From Thermoplasmata archaeon (lineage in GTDB: Archaea > Thermoplasmatota > Thermoplasmata > SG8-5 > JAGLSY01): a stretch of DNA of 8,882 nucleotides. Below the pieces are notes generated by a model. The model was not told the DNA's origin and did not search any database. It saw nothing but the letters and a program-made list of their open reading frames with translations. Every line of letters begins with the position of its first letter. Positions within the stretch are counted from its first letter, which is position 1. Location of the stretch: contig JAGLQE010000243.1 of assembly GCA_023137005.1 (NCBI GenBank), forward strand, positions 1 through 8,882. The letters run 5' to 3'. Positions 5,451-8,882 of the stretch are shown here, one piece after another. The position numbers were made by a program, and so were the translations under genes.

Positions 5451-5609
5451 GGGCTCATATTTGGTTCTTCCCCTTAAGGGTGCATTCAAGCCTTCGACTT
5501 AATGCTCATTCAAGTCTTCGACTTAATATTGGGGAGCCCTCATTGGTTGTCAGGATCATTTATCCAGTCTATTGATCTCAGGTATGCTTGGGATGGGCTG
5601 GATGTGCGA
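5451..5609. repeat. 24-bp tandem repeat flanked by GGGCTC/GAGCCC
   Basis: Two adjacent 24-bp units (5483-5506 and 5507-5530) share 21 of 24 bases, each beginning CATTCAAG and containing CTTCGACTTAAT. They are bracketed by GGGCTC (5451-5456) and GAGCCC (5534-5539), and a perfect palindrome CCCTTAAGGG lies at 5471-5480. The remainder up to the regulator stop codon at 5610 shows no gene. Repeated sites between two minus-strand genes suggest regulator binding, or an untranslated plus-strand RNA started from the palindrome to the left. Confidence 0.6.
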
Positions 5610-6704
5610 TCAGGAAGTTTCCTCAATGCCCAGTATCTTGGCCACGATGGGCGAATAAATATGATCCTTTATCATGTCCATCTCCGAGATGGAGAAGAGC
5701 AAACGCTTGGGCTCCTTGATGAATATTTTTTCGTATTTGTAGACCTCGGCGAATCGGTTGATGCTTCTCCGGTAGGTGGCGAAATCCTCGTACACCGTCA
5801 GGACCACCACATCGGAACTTCCAGCTATGAAGGTGATAGGTGGCTTGATCCCCATCAGGGAATGGAGGATTATATTCCTCTGATCTCCCTTGACCTTGAG
5901 GTTCAATTTCGCATGATCAAAGACCAGCATTTTGAAACCCAGTTTCTCAAGATTTGGAATGATAACAGCTTGCATCAAACCCTCCTCTTCAAAGTATTTT
6001 CTGAGCTTGGTAATGGTCCTCTGGGATACGGATATGATCTCCGCCAATTCAGTATCCGTCATTTCCGGGTATTTGACCAGATTGTAATAGACCTTCTTTC
6101 CCAAGGGGGTCAGGTTCGGCACTTCAGCCATGTCCTGTTCATGGTCATCGTGGCCATATCTAGATCTCATACCTCCACCATTCTCATCCCCCTCTGAAAA
6201 TCCAAAACTATTGGCCAGTAGAGGCGCGAAATCAAAGAAATACGGCACCTGAGATAGTTTGAAGGAGAATACCATGAGGTCTATGCCTCCCTCATCCAGG
6301 TAGCCCTTCTCGGTGTGATGCGTCTCTAGTTCTATGATATTGCTCAGGATATCAGTGTAGTTCCTGGAGAAATGAAAGGCCACTGATTGAACATACTCGT
6401 TTATTGCCCAGAAAACCTCTTTGTGCTCCCTGGCAAATTTCCTTCCGGTCTCCAGCCTTTTCTCCATGGGCGCGGTCGCATTGTAAACAGAATAGTTCAC
6501 AGCCAATAACTCGGCCCCCAGGAGCTGAAGATCAGGTATCCGGATCATCTTGTACATACCGTTCTTATTCAACCGGCGACGTATGGCTGTAACTGTTGAA
6601 AGTTTAATCCCGGTGCGCTCTGCTAAATTGTTGTCCGTGAACTCAGGATGCTTGACGATTTCATAAAGCACCCTCTTCTCCCTGTCCGATAAAGGCTTGG
6701 TCAT
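5610..6704 (-). CDS. Transcriptional regulator with two tandem winged-helix/sensor units
   Basis: This 364-residue protein is built from two diverged copies of one unit. Residues 5-75 (LSDREKRVLYEIVKHPEFTD onward) align with 198-268 (LTPLGKKVYYNLVKYPEMTD onward). Each copy has an Lrp/AsnC- or MarR-like helix-turn-helix (NLAERTGIKLSTVTAIRRRL and ELAEIISVSQRTITKLRKYF), then an IPDLQLLG or IPNLEKLG strand and about 90 residues that look like an alpha/beta sensor domain. A polar linker rich in Gly, Asp and His (about 170-195) joins them. Such a monomer could contact both halves of an operator or two spaced sites. A box A about 26 bp before the ATG at 6704 suggests a leaderless mRNA. It is divergent from the secreted BsuPI-like gene, and that protein, the RaSEA promoter repeats or its own promoter are possible targets. 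The exact family is not certain. Confidence 0.8.
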   Translation of the reverse strand: MTKPLSDREKRVLYEIVKHPEFTDNNLAERTGIKLSTVTAIRRRLNKNGMYKMIRIPDLQLLGAELLAVNYSVYNATAPMEKRLETGRKFAREHKEVFWAINEYVQSVAFHFSRNYTDILSNIIELETHHTEKGYLDEGGIDLMVFSFKLSQVPYFFDFAPLLANSFGFSEGDENGGGMRSRYGHDDHEQDMAEVPNLTPLGKKVYYNLVKYPEMTDTELAEIISVSQRTITKLRKYFEEEGLMQAVIIPNLEKLGFKMLVFDHAKLNLKVKGDQRNIILHSLMGIKPPITFIAGSSDVVVLTVYEDFATYRRSINRFAEVYKYEKIFIKEPKRLLFSISEMDMIKDHIYSPIVAKILGIEETS

Positions 6705-6726
6705 GGTTCCGTAAAAGGGCTCTTAC

Positions 6727-6734
6727 AATAAAAA
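6727..6734 (-). promoter_or_regulatory. Box A promoter of the double winged-helix regulator
   Basis: On the minus strand TTTTTATT is centred about 26 bp before the ATG at 6704. A partly symmetric GTAAAAGGGCTCTTAC (6711-6726) lies between box A and the start codon, where a repressor would block transcription, so autoregulation is possible. Confidence 0.5.
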
Positions 6735-6837
6735 CCTTGTGTATCAAACCCAATAAAAATAATAATAAATGTTTTATAATCTTATTAAAGTGCAGTAATC
6801 GTAAAGATAACTTAATATTAATACGAATACAGGAAGC

Positions 6838-6845
6838 TTTATATA
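6838..6845 (+). promoter_or_regulatory. Box A promoter of the secreted BsuPI-like gene
   Basis: TTTATATA predicts a transcript start near 6868 and a leader of about 65 nt before the ATG at 6935. About 10-20 bp upstream is ATTAATACGAAT (6817-6828), the reverse complement of a 12-mer in the first promoter of the window (106-117). Confidence 0.6.
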
Positions 6846-6934
6846 CCCCGCCTGGTATCGACCATATATCTCATCTACGAGGCAAGTCGGGATTTATGCT
6901 GATGGCCTTGACAGATGAAGGAAAAGTGATATAC

Positions 6935-7378
6935 ATGAAAGGAAGAGGAGTAATCGCGCTTGGGTTGATCTTCATGGTCATAATGACCTCAGGAGTAGCA
7001 AATGCTGCAACCGGTGTCACACTGGACACTGACAAATCAGCCTATAATGAAGGGGAAGTGGTCATAATAACAGTCACCAACAATGGTGACGAGATGGTAA
7101 CCATTCCAAATGGTTTCTGGATAGAGAACGATGCTGGCGAGCAGATCTACCTGCCGAACATCCTGTTCTACATGCCGCCACTGGATCCAGGTCAGAGCAT
7201 TGACTACACATGGGACCAGACATACACCGATGGAACAATGGTACCTGCTGGTGACTATACTGTTCACACAGCCTGGGACTCGACATCTATCAAGATATTC
7301 GATACCAGCACAAGTGGTGTCAAGGGCAAGAAGATCATTGATCTTCCAAAGCCTGGACAGACCTCAATATTTGCATAG
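6935..7378 (+). CDS. Secreted BsuPI-like Ig-fold protein
   Basis: This 147-residue exported protein has an N-terminal signal peptide: a basic MKGRG, a hydrophobic core (VIALGLIFMVIMTSGV) and a probable cleavage after Ala-Asn-Ala at 22-24. The mature part is about 90 residues of beta-rich sequence with the pattern of the BsuPI-type intracellular proteinase inhibitor and related Ig-like domains: YNEGEVVIITVTNNGDEMVTI (37-57), a central IENDAGEQIY, then PLDPGQSIDYTWDQ (82-95) and VPAGDYTVHTAWDS (103-116). A basic tail follows (VKGKKIIDLPKP). Although the family is named for a protease inhibitor, most members are uncharacterised surface beta-sandwich proteins, so inhibition is not claimed. The frame stays open upstream to 6737, but the signal peptide and an AGTGAT ribosome-binding site (6925-6930) support 6935; ATG 6896 is an alternative. 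It is monocistronic and ends at a strong terminator. Confidence 0.78.
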   Translation: MKGRGVIALGLIFMVIMTSGVANAATGVTLDTDKSAYNEGEVVIITVTNNGDEMVTIPNGFWIENDAGEQIYLPNILFYMPPLDPGQSIDYTWDQTYTDGTMVPAGDYTVHTAWDSTSIKIFDTSTSGVKGKKIIDLPKPGQTSIFA

Positions 7379-7395
7379 ACAAATACCTATTAAAC

Positions 7396-7442
7396 GCGCC
7401 CGGTTGCCCACAAATACCCGGGCGCACTTCTCTATTTTTTTT
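7396..7442 (+). terminator. Hairpin plus T8 terminator of the BsuPI-like gene
   Basis: GCGCCCGG (7396-7403) pairs perfectly with CCGGGCGC (7418-7425) around a 14-nt loop, and a T8 run follows at 7435-7442, 17 bp after the stop codon. The high GC stem stands out in an AT-rich region. Confidence 0.8.
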
Positions 7443-7482
7443 AAGATGCGCATTGTATCTTTAGTATGTACGCATCTTTTTT
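7443..7482 (+). terminator. Second hairpin plus T6 terminator
   Basis: AAGATGCG (7443-7450) pairs perfectly with CGCATCTT (7471-7478), merging into T6 (7477-7482). It begins at the base after the first terminator's T run, so the two form a tandem pair. Confidence 0.65.
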
Positions 7483-7821
7483 ATCAAACGTGTTTGTCTT
7501 ACCTATGGGTAAAGAGTTTGATTCGGAAGACACCCCCGTCCTTTGGACGAGGTTCGCAGATTATCAGTTGGTATTGTCACTTGCCAATACATCAAATATA
7601 GTACCCTGAATCTCAGCAAAGCTGAGCTTCGCCTCTCCATTATTCGCGATTGCTCATTTGTAGATAATGATATAATTCCTATTTCTACATTACTGGATCC
7701 CTTTGCAACCTTCAGAAATCGAGGTCTCGATTTCCTTCAGGCGGGGCATGTTCAATAGCACATTGCTTTGCTGGCAAATGCCCTGCTATCAAAATGCTTT
7801 ACTGATAATCGCCCACCAATC
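7483..7821. other. Non-coding region with several short hairpins
   Basis: I find no convincing gene here; the longest plus-strand frame starts at a TTG (7543) without a ribosome-binding site and resembles nothing I know. Inverted repeats are CGTCC/GGACG (7537-7549), GTATTG/CAATAC (7571-7590), CTCAGC/GCTGAG (7612-7626) and the perfect GAAATCGAG/CTCGATTTC (7715-7734), the last flanked on both sides by CCTTCAG (7709-7715 and 7734-7740). This may be an untranslated RNA or the remains of a lost gene or element; nothing in the sequence decides which. Confidence 0.35.
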
Positions 7822-7829
7822 TTAATATT
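7822..7829 (+). promoter_or_regulatory. Box A promoter of the PLP-dependent dehydratase gene
   Basis: TTAATATT is centred about 32 bp before the ATG at 7858, so the mRNA should have a very short leader of a few bases or none. No Shine-Dalgarno sequence precedes the ATG. Confidence 0.45.
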
Positions 7830-7857
7830 CTACGATGTTTTCTACCTCTGAGAAGCT

Positions 7858-8817
7858 ATGACAATCAACATCCCCACAAAGGCCGATATCGAGGAAGCTC
7901 ACCAGCGCATCCAGCCCCATATCAGGAGAACCGAGGTCATGAACTCCAATGATCTAGATAAGTTACTGGGAGCCAATGTATTTTTCAAATGCGAGAATCT
8001 GCAGATATGCGGGGTCTTCAAGCCACGAGGCGCGTCCAATATTGTCTTCTCACTTTCGGATGAAGAAGTGAAGAACGGAGTGGCCACCCATTCTTCAGGC
8101 AATCATGCCCAGGCACTGGCCTATGCGGCCAAGAAGAGAGGAATAGAGGCATACATCGTCATGCCGCGCACTGCTCCCGAGATCAAAGTGAATGCTGTAA
8201 GATCCCATGGGGGTCAGATAACCTTCTGTGAGCCCACATTGGAAGCCAGGGAATCCACTCTGAAAACCATCGTTGAGAAAACTGAAGCCAGGTTCATCCA
8301 CCCCTATGATGATCCAGGAATAATAGCAGGCCAGGCAACCTCAGCCATGGAACTTATTCAGGATATTCCAGACCTGGATATTCTCATAGGGCCCGTGGGG
8401 GGCGGAGGATTGATGTCGGGTATCTGCCTGTCAGCCAGGATCTGGTCTCCCGATACAAGATCGATCGGGGCAGAGCCAAAGGGCGCGGATGACGCTCATA
8501 GATCATTGAAGGCCGGGCATATCATTCCCTCGATAGAGCCGGATACTATCGCGGATGGCCTCCTGTCCTCCCTTGGTGAGATCAATTTCCAGATACTGAG
8601 CCGGGAGCTGGAGAGGATCATCACAGTGACCGAAGACAATATAATTCTGGCAATGAGGCTCATCCACGAGCATTTGGGAATGAGAGTGGAACCATCCGGG
8701 GCTACGAGTCTGGCCGCCCTCCTTGAAAATGAAATCGACATCCAAGGGAAGAAGATCGGGATCATGATCTCCGGTGGAAATATTGATCCAGAGAAGTTTG
8801 ATTCCCTTCTATCTTGA
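7858..8817 (+). CDS. PLP-dependent threonine/serine dehydratase or serine racemase family protein
   Basis: Fold-type II PLP enzyme of 319 residues, expected in the cytoplasm. The cofactor lysine is Lys55 in VFKPRGA, where most relatives have SFKxRGA. SSGNHAQALA (79-88) forms the substrate and carboxylate loop and carries the catalytic serine. GGGGL (181-185) is the phosphate-binding loop, EPKGADDA (206-213) keeps the Glu, Ala and Asp positions that bind Mg2+ in serine racemase, EPSGA lies at 278-282, and Ser305 in ISGGN faces the pyridine nitrogen. Members deaminate threonine, serine or threo-3-hydroxyaspartate, or racemise serine. There is no C-terminal ACT domain, so it is not the feedback-regulated biosynthetic IlvA form. 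The metal-site residues lean towards the serine racemase/hydroxyaspartate dehydratase branch. The start follows a box A without Shine-Dalgarno, and two TGA stops occur in tandem at the end. Confidence 0.9.
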   Translation: MTINIPTKADIEEAHQRIQPHIRRTEVMNSNDLDKLLGANVFFKCENLQICGVFKPRGASNIVFSLSDEEVKNGVATHSSGNHAQALAYAAKKRGIEAYIVMPRTAPEIKVNAVRSHGGQITFCEPTLEARESTLKTIVEKTEARFIHPYDDPGIIAGQATSAMELIQDIPDLDILIGPVGGGGLMSGICLSARIWSPDTRSIGAEPKGADDAHRSLKAGHIIPSIEPDTIADGLLSSLGEINFQILSRELERIITVTEDNIILAMRLIHEHLGMRVEPSGATSLAALLENEIDIQGKKIGIMISGGNIDPEKFDSLLS

Positions 8818-8882
8818 TGATATTGGCAACAACAAAGTTATTAATATAATAAAATTTATTTCAAAATAGGCAAGGAAGTGAA
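8818..8882 (+). promoter_or_regulatory. Promoter and ribosome-binding region of a gene beyond the window
   Basis: AT-rich sequence with TATA-like elements (TTAATATA, 8841-8848, and AAATTTAT after it) leads into GGAAGTGA (8874-8881), a good Shine-Dalgarno at the very edge. A plus-strand start codon is expected within about 10 bases beyond 8882. Confidence 0.45.

Noticed and set aside
5502..6197. Plus-strand open frame of 231 codons opposite the double winged-helix regulator
   Set aside because: It lies almost wholly antisense to a gene with clear helix-turn-helix repeats, shows no recognisable domain and lacks a ribosome-binding site.
7131..7601. Plus-strand open frame of 156 codons overlapping the BsuPI-like gene
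   Set aside because: It overlaps the signal-peptide-bearing gene in another frame and reads through both strong terminators; low-complexity His/Thr/Arg-rich product.
7543..7758. Open frame of 71 codons starting at TTG in the gap before the dehydratase
   Set aside because: No ribosome-binding site or suitably spaced box A, no recognisable motif, and it contains several hairpins.
1..8882. CRISPR array, insertion sequence or defence cassette
   Set aside because: No regularly spaced repeats beyond a two-copy 24-bp tandem, no transposase or integrase motifs, and no nuclease or defence domains were seen on either strand.

Overview
The window looks like chromosomal DNA of a euryarchaeon, most plausibly from the Thermoplasmata side (for example Methanomassiliicoccales or relatives). 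The grounds are an archaeosine-pathway radical SAM enzyme (RaSEA), a KaiC/RAD55-type ATPase paired with an archaeal winged-helix protein, a regulator with Lrp-like helix-turn-helix domains, and archaeal promoters: T/A-rich box A elements, several placed about 26-29 bp before an ATG as expected for leaderless mRNAs. The lineage is an inference; no rRNA or tRNA gene is visible to confirm it.

Layout. 1-201 is an AT-rich promoter region. 202-1273 (+) holds a winged-helix regulator whose 3' end overlaps a KaiC-like ATPase gene. Two small two-span membrane proteins follow (1377-1604 and 1721-2140, +), each with its own promoter. 2141-2901 is mostly non-coding: it contains a possible 53-residue Cys-rich protein on the minus strand (2176-2337) and a hairpin-rich stretch (2474-2785) with an internal T7 run that could encode a structured RNA. 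A third two-span membrane protein lies at 2902-3093 (+).

3114-5404 (-) is a three-gene block in the order RaSEA, a dCTP deaminase/dUTPase-family protein, and a HAD-family hydrolase. The middle protein has serine where the deaminase catalytic glutamate is expected, so it is better read as a dUTPase-like enzyme. Upstream of RaSEA is a 14-bp palindrome containing box A on both strands, followed by a 24-bp tandem repeat. 5610-6704 (-) encodes a 364-residue regulator made of two copies of a winged-helix plus sensor-like unit. Across a divergent promoter region lies a secreted BsuPI-like protein (6935-7378, +), ended by two consecutive hairpin/T-run terminators. After about 375 bp of non-coding, hairpin-rich DNA comes a PLP-dependent threonine/serine dehydratase or serine racemase family enzyme (7858-8817, +). 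The window ends in the promoter and ribosome-binding region of another plus-strand gene.

The genes are mostly housekeeping (tRNA modification, nucleotide sanitation, amino-acid metabolism) mixed with lineage-specific regulators and small membrane or secreted proteins. I see no CRISPR array, transposase, integrase or recognised defence system. The best candidates for something undescribed are the structured intergenic region 2474-2785, the overlapping winged-helix/KaiC pair, and the repeat-rich promoter of RaSEA.
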